A model generated the notes under the pieces. The model searched no databases. It was given only the letters and a program-made list of their open reading frames with translations, and was not told the origin of the DNA. Shown in pieces: positions 8,219-17,527 of a stretch of DNA of 64,000 nt (the first letter of the stretch is position 1; the number at the start of each line of letters is the position of its first letter). A program made the position numbers and the translations under genes. Source of the DNA: an uncultured Flavobacteriales bacterium (GTDB lineage: Bacteria; Bacteroidota; Bacteroidia; Flavobacteriales_G; Salibacteraceae); contig CALCCE010000049.1 in the NCBI GenBank assembly GCA_937899835.1, positions 1 to 64,000 on the forward strand, in the 5' to 3' direction.

Positions 8219-11200
8219 ATGAAAAAACCTCATTCTTTTAGCCCAAAGAAGGGTAAAACACATGGCCTGCGATGGTGCCTGTTAGCGGTGTTGCTGCTAT
8301 CGGCCATCGCTTCCGAAGCAGCAGATTTCTACTGGGATGGCGGTAACTCTACCCTCTGGAGCGACCCCTTGAACTGGCACGTGGGTGCCCAGGCCGGGCC
8401 GCAGGCTACTGCGCCCCCTGAAGCTAACGACAATGTCTTTTTCAATCTTGCGGGGCCTTATACCTTGGATATTGATGTCAATACTGCGAAGTGCCGTGAT
8501 TTTTCGGTGGGTGCAAGTAATATGCTCACCGTCAACTCGGTTTCTGGCAACGTAGAGCTTTGGGTGCACGGAAGCTTTTTCCTGCAAACCAGCACTACCT
8601 GGAACTACAACCGCTTTGTGTGGTTCAAAGCCAATTTCGCGGTCACGATCGATCCCAACCTCAACCACTTCAACCGACGGATCTATTTTGATGATCCTAA
8701 CGGTGTATTTGATGTGGTGAGCCCGTTGTTGTCGTATGATAATGTAGTGCTGCAATCCGGCGAACTCACGTTGCAGGACGGTGGAAATTTCGGTGGCTTT
8801 TTCGCTACCAATTCCTCAGCACCTACCTACAACCTGAACCTCAACCCCTCGGCCAACAACCTGGTGTTGTTCAACGACTATGTTCCTGGCGACCCTTGGT
8901 CGTATGCCTGGAGCTCTGTTGTGCCGCTGGTACTCAACCAGGATGTCAATTTTGAAATCGAGTGTACGGGAGCAGAAGTCTACTTTTCTTCTCAGGCGCT
9001 TGATTTTTCCATCGTTAAAATGACCCATGGCGGCACGGCTGGTTTTACCTACCTCATGGGAGCTGACGCCGGGCTACAAAACAGCTTTTTGTGGTTGAGT
9101 TTTCGAGGAAATGCCACTATCCGCAATGATAACCGTATTGTAGGCATGTTGGAGGTGACCCGTGGCGGCTACTATCAGTTTGAGGTGGGCAAAACACAAG
9201 ACTTTATTGGCTCGGGAACAGTAGCCATTATTACAGCCAACACGCCACCTTGTGCCTACACCAATTTCGAATCGGGAAATGTGAATTGTGTGGCTTCAGC
9301 TAGCTCGAAATTCAACAACATGGTTGCACCTACCACTTCATTGGCGTACCTGGCGGTGCGTGGTGTGGAATTGACCAATACCATTCCTGTCATTATGGCT
9401 ACTCCTGGAATTGACCTGGGCGGAGCCAATGGCTGGACCTTGAACAATCCCGGAAGCTATACTTTTACCTGGACCGGAGGTGGTACCTCGCCCAGTTGGT
9501 TTGATGATGGAAACTGGAATCCAGGCGGATCTCCGGGCTGTTTGCCTTCTCCAATTGACGATGTTCGCTTTCTTCCCCCACCAAGTGGAGGGGGTAAAAT
9601 TGTAGATGTTAACTGGCTCTCTGCCCAGTGCAAAAGCATGGATTGGTCTTCTTCAGGCCCGGGTTGGAACTTGACCAGTTCTTCCGTAGCCAACCGCCTG
9701 ATGGTGAACGGCTCTATGTCCATGCCGGCTGCGGGTAACATTGCCAATGGAACCTTTATTGGCTTGCTCTACTTTGGAGCCAACCCCGGTGGTGGCACCA
9801 ATACCATTCTATCGAACACCTACCGTTGGAGAAATGATGTACACTTTGATGGATGTGGCGGTTCCTGGAGAACGCTCGATCAGTTTGAGACTTCTGGTCT
9901 GAGTTCCAATATCATTTCCTTCGGAGGTGGTGGAATCATCTACCTCGATCAGGGGTTTTTGGAAGTATCCAACCAAACGGTGCGGTCGCTTGCCTGGTAT
10001 TCTCGTGGCAACGAAGCGCGTCATTTGCGCATGTTGAATTCCACCATTGAGTTGTTGGGAAAAGAAAATCCGAACTACAACCTCTTTGCCTGGGATTTTA
10101 AAGATGGGCACGGTCAAAATAACCTTACCATGCAGTATGGTAACGATGTACAAGGCAGCCACATCATCCTTTACGAAAATGCCAGTTTGGGCTACCGCTT
10201 TGCGAGTGGTCAGGTCCTGCACCGGGTAACGTTTGAAAAACCTGGTCGCATCCACGGCAGCAACATCTTCCGCTGGCACGTGCATTTTAAATCAGACGGA
10301 ACTATTGGGTATCCTCAAAACACCAGTTCCTCTACGGCAAGTAATATTTTCCGCAGGCAATTGCGCTTAGAGCCTGGCAAGGCCTATGTGGTTGAAATCG
10401 GAGAAGAACAGCAGTTCATCGGCAACAACAGCACCATTGTCACCAATGGAAGTTGCTCCGAATACACCCAAATTCGTTCCAGCCAACCGAGTGTTTCTAC
10501 CAAGTTTACCAACCTTTCTGCGGGAACAATTACCATGGATTACTGCATTTTGAAAGACCTGGATGGTACCTCGGGTTCTCATGCTCCTAACTTTCAGTGT
10601 AACAATTCATTGGGCTTCAACCTCACCACCGTGCCCTCCGACTGGAATTTGACTGCTCCAACGGCTCCTGCCGCCCTGTATTGGGTAGGAGGTTTGAACG
10701 GTTTGTCCAACATCAGCTGGAGCGATCCGGCCAACTGGTCCATTACCCCAGGCGCCTTAAACAATCCATCTAACTGCATTCCAAGTCCGGTTACTGACGC
10801 TATTTTTGAAGATAGTGGTTTTCCTGGATCAGGTTCCTACGTAGTGGAAGTAGACGTTTGCAATGCTTACGTACACAACATGATTTGGCGCCTGACCAAT
10901 TCCAGTGGCATCAATGTGGAGTTCCGGGACAACAATCAGGTAGCCTACTTGTGGGTTTACGGGTATTGGGACATGTGCGATGTGACCAATTGCGGAAGCT
11001 TGATCACCAACAACTACGATGCGGCCATTTCATTTGAAACCGATGGTGATCCGATGGACTATTTGTACATGGACCCACCACTGGTGTTCAACAGCGATTT
11101 GTACTTCCGGGGTTTGAATAAAACCTGGGTACACCGTTCGGACATCACCACTACCAAAGAAGAATTCCTGGAAGCAGGAAGGCACCACACTGGTGAGCAC

Positions 11201-13639
11201 AACCTTACCGTGGATCGATTCACGGGTTACGACGATGGTATTTTGGACATCGGCGATCCAAGTTCTCCGGTATTTACACTTACCGGAACGGCTATCAATA
11301 CGCCTTTGCGCTACACTTTTGAGTCTTACGACAACTTTCAGTTGGTCTCTGGCAATTCGGAGGTGATATTCACCAGCAACGACCGGCCTTCTTTGCACCC
11401 TGAGCATGGGCTGACTTTTTATAACGTGACTTTCACCTCGCCCACCACGTATGCAGAAGTGTATACCGGCGATGGATCCTCCGTCAACGTGTTCAATGAT
11501 CTTACCTTCCTGGGAAGTGCTGAGGTGCATTGCAGCAACGAATATTTGGAAGAGTTGGAGTTTAGCCCTGGTAAAACCTACATCATGGAATCCGGTAAAG
11601 GGCAGCACTTGATTGGCTATGCCAATTTCAATTCTATCGGAACGAACGGTAACATCATTACCATTTTGGCCAGCGGCACCGGTCCTGGTTTTGAATCCTA
11701 CATTGTGAAAGATATGCCGCACATATGTATCAACTATGTGAGCATGCGCGACTTTCACAATGGTTCTCCCTATGGCGTTATTGCCTCGGCGGGGTCCAAT
11801 AGCATCAACTGGCAAAACAACTACGGTTGGACCTTCGCCAGCTTCCCTATGAAGTCTGACGACGATTGCTACTACCCGGAAGTGGTGACCATTTGCGATC
11901 AGCAGCCCTTCGATTTTCAGGGAGTGGGTCCTGCGGCCAATATCGTTTCCTGGAGCTGGTGGTTTGCCAACGGTACCGGTACATCTGGGCAAAACCCTAC
12001 TACTACATTCAATACTCCTGGGTTATACCTGGTGCACTGCGATGTAGTGTTTACTAATGGCATTCATAACCGCTATTTGTACTACCTACAGGTAGATGAT
12101 TGCTGCCAGCCTTCCAATTCGGTATGGCCAACACAGGCTGGGGTCACCGTTCCTGGTGTGGAATCAGGGCACGATGTGGCAGTAGACCACTTGGACAACG
12201 TATACATCTGTGGTCAAAACATTGTAGGTGCTTCATTTGGTCCTTTTTCATTGTCGAACCAGTTTGGTTTTGCGGCCAGTTATGACGAATGCGGAATTGA
12301 ACGTTGGGCAGTAAGCCTGCCGGGCGAGCCCATCGCCCGTCGTTTGAAATACACCGCAACCGGCAACCGCTTGTACGTGATTACGGACAATGGAGCCAAC
12401 GGAGTAGACCTTGTGGCTTTGAATGCTACTACAGGTGGAATGATTTGGAATCAAACCATTAATGCTTCTGGTGGTGTATCTGCAGGTTCTGTAGATATTC
12501 TGAACGACGATGTTTACATAGTAGGTACCTATACGGGTAGCTTAAGTGTTCCTGGTTTGCCAGCCATTACCTCTTTGAGCAGTATTTCCAGCGGGTTCCT
12601 GGCTGTGTGGAACAACGGCACCTCCACCTGGAACGCCCGTTCGCTTGATCCCATGTCGCCATTACATGGTGTGCGTGCCAATGGAGTTGCTGTACATACC
12701 AACGAGCACATTACGGTTGTAGGACAAACCACCGGTAGTGTTGATTTCTGTGGATTTGGTATCCTGCCTCCTTGCTCGCACGTTGGGTCTGGCGCTTACA
12801 TTGTGCAGTTTACCCCGGCTTTGTTGCACGAAACCAGCTTTATTCAGCCAAGCCGTCAAAACTACCTTGAAGTAGAGTATGATCAACTGAACAACCAGGC
12901 CATTGCCATCAATGGCAATACTTCTCCGGCTTTTGTAGATGCCTATGATGCCGTAGATTACACCTTGCCGTTGAACTGGTTTCACCTTGCTCCCACGATG
13001 GAGTATTTTGAGGACGTTCACCTCAACTTTGCCAACGGGCATTTGGGTGCTTACATCGCCGGCCGTATGACTCCGGTTGTTGGCAACGACCTGAGCATGG
13101 CCAAACGCCTGGATCTTGAAAGCGGTTCTGTTTTAGTGGGTCCGTTGGTTTCCACCAACTTCCCGAACTACACTGGCGGTACCGCCAAGGGAATTGCGAC
13201 TACCCAACAAGGGCATTTGATGTACATGACCGGAGCGGTAGCCAATACTACCATATTTGGTAATACTTGGTTGTATACTTCTACTTTACCCGGAGACTAC
13301 AACATCTACACCGCGCGGGTGTATGAAAAAGTGTATTCCGCCGAATTCTTCAAACTCGATTTGTCTGAGGTAGACGAGATTGATCCTGAGGCAACACTCA
13401 CCGTTTCGCCAAACCCCACCAACGGTGAACTAAACATCGAGATCACCCTACCAGCTGAAGAAGCAATTACCCTTCAGCTGATTGACTTCTATGGCCGTGT
13501 AGTGATGGAACAGCAATACGGTACGCTAAGTACCCAAAACGTGCTGTTGAACCTGAGCGGACAAGCCAGTGGTATTTATTACCTGCAGGTGCGTTCCGAC
13601 AAACGCAACTTGAGCCAAAAAGTCATCCTCACTGACTAA
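8219..13639 (+). CDS. Large modular secreted protein with T9SS type A sorting domain
   Basis: This 1806-residue protein has a signal peptide (to about residue 34) and then three related modules of about 400 residues. They begin with FYWDGG (about 37), FTWTGGG (about 415) and LYWVGG (about 820), each followed by a W(S/F)D...NW motif. The second and third modules also carry a C(L/I)PSP...D motif. Next come a PKD-like domain (about 1221-1294, PTTTFNTPGLYLVHCDVVF), a beta-propeller-like region with SBBP-type repeats (about 1300-1710, for example DNVYICGQ and GNRLYVITD), and a T9SS type A C-terminal signal (about 1724-1806, beginning LTVSPNPTNGELNI and ending QKVILTD). It is therefore exported by the T9SS and anchored or released at the cell surface. 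An adhesin or structural role is likely by architecture; there is no catalytic motif. Confidence 0.85.
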   Translation: MKKPHSFSPKKGKTHGLRWCLLAVLLLSAIASEAADFYWDGGNSTLWSDPLNWHVGAQAGPQATAPPEANDNVFFNLAGPYTLDIDVNTAKCRDFSVGASNMLTVNSVSGNVELWVHGSFFLQTSTTWNYNRFVWFKANFAVTIDPNLNHFNRRIYFDDPNGVFDVVSPLLSYDNVVLQSGELTLQDGGNFGGFFATNSSAPTYNLNLNPSANNLVLFNDYVPGDPWSYAWSSVVPLVLNQDVNFEIECTGAEVYFSSQALDFSIVKMTHGGTAGFTYLMGADAGLQNSFLWLSFRGNATIRNDNRIVGMLEVTRGGYYQFEVGKTQDFIGSGTVAIITANTPPCAYTNFESGNVNCVASASSKFNNMVAPTTSLAYLAVRGVELTNTIPVIMATPGIDLGGANGWTLNNPGSYTFTWTGGGTSPSWFDDGNWNPGGSPGCLPSPIDDVRFLPPPSGGGKIVDVNWLSAQCKSMDWSSSGPGWNLTSSSVANRLMVNGSMSMPAAGNIANGTFIGLLYFGANPGGGTNTILSNTYRWRNDVHFDGCGGSWRTLDQFETSGLSSNIISFGGGGIIYLDQGFLEVSNQTVRSLAWYSRGNEARHLRMLNSTIELLGKENPNYNLFAWDFKDGHGQNNLTMQYGNDVQGSHIILYENASLGYRFASGQVLHRVTFEKPGRIHGSNIFRWHVHFKSDGTIGYPQNTSSSTASNIFRRQLRLEPGKAYVVEIGEEQQFIGNNSTIVTNGSCSEYTQIRSSQPSVSTKFTNLSAGTITMDYCILKDLDGTSGSHAPNFQCNNSLGFNLTTVPSDWNLTAPTAPAALYWVGGLNGLSNISWSDPANWSITPGALNNPSNCIPSPVTDAIFEDSGFPGSGSYVVEVDVCNAYVHNMIWRLTNSSGINVEFRDNNQVAYLWVYGYWDMCDVTNCGSLITNNYDAAISFETDGDPMDYLYMDPPLVFNSDLYFRGLNKTWVHRSDITTTKEEFLEAGRHHTGEHNLTVDRFTGYDDGILDIGDPSSPVFTLTGTAINTPLRYTFESYDNFQLVSGNSEVIFTSNDRPSLHPEHGLTFYNVTFTSPTTYAEVYTGDGSSVNVFNDLTFLGSAEVHCSNEYLEELEFSPGKTYIMESGKGQHLIGYANFNSIGTNGNIITILASGTGPGFESYIVKDMPHICINYVSMRDFHNGSPYGVIASAGSNSINWQNNYGWTFASFPMKSDDDCYYPEVVTICDQQPFDFQGVGPAANIVSWSWWFANGTGTSGQNPTTTFNTPGLYLVHCDVVFTNGIHNRYLYYLQVDDCCQPSNSVWPTQAGVTVPGVESGHDVAVDHLDNVYICGQNIVGASFGPFSLSNQFGFAASYDECGIERWAVSLPGEPIARRLKYTATGNRLYVITDNGANGVDLVALNATTGGMIWNQTINASGGVSAGSVDILNDDVYIVGTYTGSLSVPGLPAITSLSSISSGFLAVWNNGTSTWNARSLDPMSPLHGVRANGVAVHTNEHITVVGQTTGSVDFCGFGILPPCSHVGSGAYIVQFTPALLHETSFIQPSRQNYLEVEYDQLNNQAIAINGNTSPAFVDAYDAVDYTLPLNWFHLAPTMEYFEDVHLNFANGHLGAYIAGRMTPVVGNDLSMAKRLDLESGSVLVGPLVSTNFPNYTGGTAKGIATTQQGHLMYMTGAVANTTIFGNTWLYTSTLPGDYNIYTARVYEKVYSAEFFKLDLSEVDEIDPEATLTVSPNPTNGELNIEITLPAEEAITLQLIDFYGRVVMEQQYGTLSTQNVLLNLSGQASGIYYLQVRSDKRNLSQKVILTD

Positions 13640-13669
13640 GAGGAGCATATTAGTCAACTCAAAACCCAG

Positions 13670-13698
13670 AAAAAGCCGGCCTCGTGCCGGCTTTTTTT
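13670..13698. terminator. Bidirectional terminator between convergent genes
   Basis: AAAAGCCGGC, a 5-nt loop (ctcgt), GCCGGC and a run of T. The A-run on one side and the T-run on the other let it serve both the T9SS cargo gene and the convergent glycosyltransferase gene. Confidence 0.9.
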
Positions 13699-13700
13699 GA

Positions 13701-14774
13701 TTATAATTCGGCCAACCAGGTCCTTAAACGATCCTCCAAAGCACCATGATCTGAATACTTTCTGAACGGCTTTAATGCAGATAGTTGCTTCAAATCGCTT
13801 TCCAAATCGAGCGCTTTTTGCGCCACACAATGCCAATGCTTGCCGTGGTGCAGTTTCCCCAAATATTCTTGCTCGGTTTGCCCCGGCGTAGGAATGACCA
13901 AGGCCGTTTTGCCTAGGGCGGCCAAATCCATCAAAGTGGAATAACCGGGGCGGCCCACAATTATTGAGGCAGCGGCCATCTTTTGCCCTAAAGCAGCAGC
14001 AGGCAGGTGTGCCACTTTGGTCAAAAGGCCCGTAGCCGTAGCTTCCCGATCTTCCAGGGCCCGGCCACAGACCAATGTAGCTGGCCGTTGGAGTGCTTGC
14101 AGTTGTTCTTCAAGCAGCTGTTCTAACAAGCTCCTTTGTGGTTCAGGGCCCGAAACTACCGCCACAATTTCGTTGGATACTTTATTTGAACCATTGGTGG
14201 AAATACCGGCGAAGCGGCTCAACGGACCGATGAAATGCAATGCTTCCACCGGAGGTATACCGTGTCCCAATGCGCCACTCAAATTGTCCGTTTCCGGCCA
14301 GTCGGGCACCCATACCTGCGAAAAGGCATTCAAAAACTCCGCGGTCTTTTTGTGCAATTGTTTTTGTAGAAAAGGCGCTCGGATAAACACTTGATGGGTG
14401 ATCAAGACACTCGGCACCTGGTTGGACCACAAGCCATAGCGGTTGTCCGAAATCACTCCATCGAGATCGAGGTGTCCTACCCAGCTTTCGAGGGTATCGT
14501 GTTCCTGTTCGATGCTTTTCAGCAACCCCGGCACTTGCCAAAGCAAATGCCAGCTCATGTTTCCCGATTTGGGGTAAGAAATTCGATATCCGGGTAAGCG
14601 GTGGTGTTCCAAAGTGGGGAAAGCCTCCCGCAGCACCTGCAAAGGTCCTTCATCGGCAGCCACCACCGGTGTAGCTCCCAGTTTTAGCAACGCTTCCACC
14701 ACTGGAATGCAACGTGTAGCATGTCCCAAACCCCAATCCAAAGGAGCTACCAAAATGCGTTTTGACTGCGACAC
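13701..14774 (-). CDS. MurG-like glycosyltransferase (UDP-sugar:acceptor transferase family)
   Basis: A GT-B fold protein of about 357 residues. The N-terminal domain opens with a Rossmann strand and glycine loop (RILVAPLDWGLGHATRC). The C-terminal domain has the nucleotide-sugar region VGRPGYSTLMDLAALGKTALVIPTPGQTEQEY, as in MurG and its relatives. The open frame runs back to 15095, but that part has no signal or family resemblance and overlaps the opposite-strand SDR gene. No ATG lies between, so I take the GTG ending at 14774, six codons before the first conserved strand. A TACCTTTA element sits four bases upstream, so the message may be leaderless. The acceptor substrate is not known. Confidence 0.75.
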   Translation of the reverse strand: MSQSKRILVAPLDWGLGHATRCIPVVEALLKLGATPVVAADEGPLQVLREAFPTLEHHRLPGYRISYPKSGNMSWHLLWQVPGLLKSIEQEHDTLESWVGHLDLDGVISDNRYGLWSNQVPSVLITHQVFIRAPFLQKQLHKKTAEFLNAFSQVWVPDWPETDNLSGALGHGIPPVEALHFIGPLSRFAGISTNGSNKVSNEIVAVVSGPEPQRSLLEQLLEEQLQALQRPATLVCGRALEDREATATGLLTKVAHLPAAALGQKMAAASIIVGRPGYSTLMDLAALGKTALVIPTPGQTEQEYLGKLHHGKHWHCVAQKALDLESDLKQLSALKPFRKYSDHGALEDRLRTWLAEL

Positions 14775-14778
14775 GACG

Positions 14779-14786
14779 TAAAGGTA
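14779..14786 (-). promoter_or_regulatory. Candidate -7 element of the glycosyltransferase gene
   Basis: TACCTTTA on the minus strand, one mismatch from TAnnTTTG, only four bases before the GTG start. No clear -33 TTG is visible. Confidence 0.35.
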
Positions 14787-14839
14787 GTTTTCCGGCAGGG
14801 ATCCGGAAACCGGAACACCGGCTAAAACAGCAACTTTCC

Positions 14840-14847
14840 TACTTTTG
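14840..14847 (+). promoter_or_regulatory. Bacteroidota -7 promoter element of the SDR-trmB-ATL run
   Basis: TACTTTTG matches TAnnTTTG exactly and lies 20 bp before the SDR start codon. A -33 TTG is not obvious. Confidence 0.6.
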
Positions 14848-14867
14848 CGCCACCAAAAAACATCACC

Positions 14868-15569
14868 ATGCGGGCACTCATCACCGGAGCCACACGCGGC
14901 ATAGGGCGAGCCGTGGCACACGCTCTTGCCAAAGAAGGATACGATTTGGCCATCACGGCACGATCGCTTTCTGACCTCGAAGACTTGCGCCAGGAATTGC
15001 GGGGCATTTATCCCCACCTCGAAATCATTGCCCGCTCGGCAGATTTGATGGAGCACTACGACATCGATGCACTGGCCCAAACCGTGGTTCAGCATTGGGG
15101 AGGGGTAGATGTGTTGGTGAACAATGTTGGGGCTTACACCCTCGGTCGGTTGGGAGAAAACGAGCCGCGCGAATTGGAGACAAGTTTAAAAGTCAACCTC
15201 TTGAGTGCCTATAAACTCACGCTTCCGCTTTTGCCGGCTTTTAAAGCGCAGGGGAGTGGCCACATTTTCAACATTGGTTCCATCGTAACGCGGCAACCCC
15301 GCGTGGAAGCGGCCAACTACACCATTGCCAAATTTGCCCTCGACGGTTTCACCAAAGTGCTGGCCGAAGAGATGCGCGACCATGGCGTCAAAGTCTGTTC
15401 CATCCTTCCCGGGTCGGTCAACACCAGTTCGTGGGATGGCATTGAAGCTCCCAAAGAAACCTTTGTGCAACCCGAAGATGTGGCGCGTTCAATCGTAGCA
15501 GCCATTCAACTCTCCTCCGGAGCCTGGATTGAGGAATTGGTCATCCGGCCTACCGATCGAAATTTTTGA
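14868..15569 (+). CDS. Short-chain dehydrogenase/reductase
   Basis: A 233-residue classical SDR. It shows the nucleotide-binding TGATRGIG at residues 6-13, the NNVG motif (about 85-88), a serine in the GSIVTRQ segment and the catalytic YTIAK. The loop after the first strand (TARSLSDL) carries an Arg, which favours NADP(H). It overlaps the frame of the next gene and shares a promoter with trmB. It resembles 3-oxoacyl-ACP-reductase-like and sepiapterin-reductase-like SDRs, but the substrate cannot be read from the sequence. Confidence 0.85.
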   Translation: MRALITGATRGIGRAVAHALAKEGYDLAITARSLSDLEDLRQELRGIYPHLEIIARSADLMEHYDIDALAQTVVQHWGGVDVLVNNVGAYTLGRLGENEPRELETSLKVNLLSAYKLTLPLLPAFKAQGSGHIFNIGSIVTRQPRVEAANYTIAKFALDGFTKVLAEEMRDHGVKVCSILPGSVNTSSWDGIEAPKETFVQPEDVARSIVAAIQLSSGAWIEELVIRPTDRNF

Positions 15570-15577
15570 GTTTCACC

Positions 15578-16273
15578 ATGAGTGGGAAAAACAAACAAGC
15601 CAAGTTTACCCAGTTTTCCAGCTATACCAACACGGTAGAGCCGGAAACGGAATTCGTTCGGCACCACGATCATGACCTGAAAGGCCAGTGGGGAAGCCGC
15701 ATGTTTGGCAACGATCGTCCTATTGTGTTGGAGCTGGGCTGTGGCAAAGGAGAGTACTCCGTGGGGTTAGCACGCAAATACCCGGAAAAGAATTTTATCG
15801 GGGTAGATATCAAGGGCAACCGGATGTGGCGGGGAGCCAAAACCGCTAACGAAGAGGGCATAAGCAACATCGCCTTTTTGCGGACCCGTATCGAGTTCAT
15901 TTCCTCGCTGTTTGGTTCCAACGAAGTATCCGAAATCTGGATCACTTTTCCCGACCCGCAATTGAAAGAGCAGCGCATGAAAAAGCGTCTGACCCATCCT
16001 GTTTTTTTAGACAACTACTCCCGGTTCCTCAAGCCTGATGGTTTGATTCACCTCAAAACCGACAGCGCGCCATTGCACTATTATACGTTGGAAGTGATTC
16101 AAGAGGGAGGCCACCATTTGTTGGAAGCAACGGATGATCTCTATGGCCGGGCCATCCAGGAAACGGACCCTGATACCCGCGAAATACTTTCTATCCGCAC
16201 CCATTACGAAACCTTGTTTAGCCAAAAGGGTTTTGCAATAACCTACCTCAAATTTCAACTCCACCAGCCATGA
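15578..16273 (+). CDS. trmB: tRNA (guanine-N7)-methyltransferase TrmB
   Basis: About 231 residues from the ATG at 15578; the frame opens 4 codons earlier at a TTG inside the SDR stop region. The S-adenosylmethionine-binding motif is LELGCGKGEYSVGLA. The TrmB signature TFPDPQLKEQRMKKRLTHP follows further on. It methylates G46 in the variable loop of tRNA. The next gene overlaps its end by 4 bp, so this is an operon. Confidence 0.93.
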   Translation: MSGKNKQAKFTQFSSYTNTVEPETEFVRHHDHDLKGQWGSRMFGNDRPIVLELGCGKGEYSVGLARKYPEKNFIGVDIKGNRMWRGAKTANEEGISNIAFLRTRIEFISSLFGSNEVSEIWITFPDPQLKEQRMKKRLTHPVFLDNYSRFLKPDGLIHLKTDSAPLHYYTLEVIQEGGHHLLEATDDLYGRAIQETDPDTREILSIRTHYETLFSQKGFAITYLKFQLHQP

Positions 16274-16617
16274 AACTCTCAGAAAAGAACCAGGATTTCT
16301 TTCAGAACGTGTACGAAGTCGTACGCCTCATACCCGAAGGCAGGGTAACCAATTACGGATCCATTGGCAAGTATTTAGGTGCCAGTCGCTCGGCCAGGAT
16401 GGTGGGTTGGGCCATGAATGCGGCACATTCGCAGCATCCTCCGGTGCCGGCTCACCGGGTAGTCAATCGCACGGGAGTGCTCACTGGCAAACACCATTTT
16501 CCAACCCCGTTTGCCATGCAGGAAGCCCTTGAAAAAGAAGGCATCGAAGTGGTGGATGATCAGATTCAAAATTTTCGTCAACACTTTTGGGACCCTTCGG
16601 TAGAGCTCACTTTTTGA
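16270..16617 (+). CDS. Alkyltransferase-like protein (ATL, MGMT-fold DNA-binding)
   Basis: This 115-residue protein has the DNA-binding half of O6-alkylguanine transferases: RLIPEGRVTNYGSIGKYLGASRSARMVGWAM, with the Arg finger. Where true transferases have the acceptor Cys in PCHRV, it reads VPAHRVVN, so it cannot accept an alkyl group. Proteins of this kind bind O6-alkylguanine and hand the lesion to nucleotide excision repair. The fold and the missing Cys are seen directly; the repair role is from family knowledge. It overlaps trmB by 4 bp. Confidence 0.9.
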   Translation: MKLSEKNQDFFQNVYEVVRLIPEGRVTNYGSIGKYLGASRSARMVGWAMNAAHSQHPPVPAHRVVNRTGVLTGKHHFPTPFAMQEALEKEGIEVVDDQIQNFRQHFWDPSVELTF

Positions 16618-16643
16618 GCTCGAAGTATCCGGGTGCAAATCGC

Positions 16644-16651
16644 TAACTTTG
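16644..16651 (+). promoter_or_regulatory. Bacteroidota -7 promoter element of the M48 lipoprotein gene
   Basis: TAACTTTG, an exact TAnnTTTG match. It lies inside the upstream extension of the reading frame, which supports the ATG at 16678 as the real start. Confidence 0.6.
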
Positions 16652-16677
16652 CATTTGGTTCGATCATATTTTCTGTT

Positions 16678-17496
16678 ATGCTACAATCGACTCTGTTTCG
16701 GCTTCTTGGGTTTGTTTTTATTGGTCTTGCTTTCACCACTTGTAAAAGAGATGATGATGGCACTGCTCCTGATACAAGCATTAACCTTTTCTCGGTTCAA
16801 AAAGACATCGATCTTGGGATGCAATTGCGGGATGAGATCGCAGCCAATCCCACCGAATATCCGGTTTTGGATGAAACCCAGTACCCGGATGCTTACGGCC
16901 ACTTGCGTAGGATTAGAGATGAGATTTTGAACAGTGGTGAGGTGAAATACAAAGATGACTTTGAGTGGGAAGTGTACATTATTCAAGATGACAATGTGTT
17001 GAATGCCTTTTGTGCACCCGGTGGTTACATTTATGTTTATACCGGTTTGATCAAATACCTCACCTCTGAGCACGAGCTGGCGGGAGTTATGGGGCACGAA
17101 ATAGCGCACGCCGATCGCCGTCATTCCACCGACCAACTCACCCAGCAATATGGGCTTTCTATTTTACTCGAATTGGCACTCGGTGAGAACCAAGGACTGC
17201 TTTCAGACGTTGCAGCTAATCTGATTACCTTGAAATACAGCAGAAATGCTGAAGTAGAGGCCGACGACTTTTCGGTTGTCTATCTATGTCCTACCGACTA
17301 CATGGCCGATGGGGCAGCAGGTTTTTTTGAAAAGTTAGAGGCACAAGGCCAGGGGGGGAGCACACCGGCGTTTTTGAGTACCCACCCCAGTCCAGATTCA
17401 CGCATCGACAACATAAAAGACAAACGGACAGAACTGAATTGCACCGGAACCGAAGTAGACGGGCAGTACCAGGATTTTATCAATAGCCTCCCATGA
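16678..17496 (+). CDS. M48-family metalloprotease lipoprotein
   Basis: About 272 residues. The start at 16678 gives a lipoprotein signal, LLGFVFIGLAFTTC, with a cysteine near residue 21; the frame is open from 16633 but a promoter element lies in that part. The catalytic zinc motif is GHEIAHADRRHS (HExxH). A third-ligand Glu follows in NAEVEADDFSVVYL, and the domain ends with STHPSPDSRIDNI, typical of the BepA/LoiP-like M48 group that maintains the outer membrane. It is expected on the periplasmic face of a membrane. A target substrate is not evident. Confidence 0.88.
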   Translation: MLQSTLFRLLGFVFIGLAFTTCKRDDDGTAPDTSINLFSVQKDIDLGMQLRDEIAANPTEYPVLDETQYPDAYGHLRRIRDEILNSGEVKYKDDFEWEVYIIQDDNVLNAFCAPGGYIYVYTGLIKYLTSEHELAGVMGHEIAHADRRHSTDQLTQQYGLSILLELALGENQGLLSDVAANLITLKYSRNAEVEADDFSVVYLCPTDYMADGAAGFFEKLEAQGQGGSTPAFLSTHPSPDSRIDNIKDKRTELNCTGTEVDGQYQDFINSLP

Positions 17497-17527
17497 CACA
17501 ACAGGTAGGTAACAAAACCAAGCAAGC

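Noticed and set aside
10047-11992. Several frames opposite or within the large T9SS cargo gene
   Set aside because: All are in other frames of a clear coding region and show no recognised domain.
14775-15095. N-terminal extension of the glycosyltransferase to 15095
   Set aside because: It overlaps the SDR gene on the opposite strand, crosses the promoter region of both genes and is not glycosyltransferase-like.
16633-16677. Earlier start of the M48 lipoprotein gene
   Set aside because: A promoter element (TAACTTTG) lies in this part and the lipoprotein signal begins at 16678.
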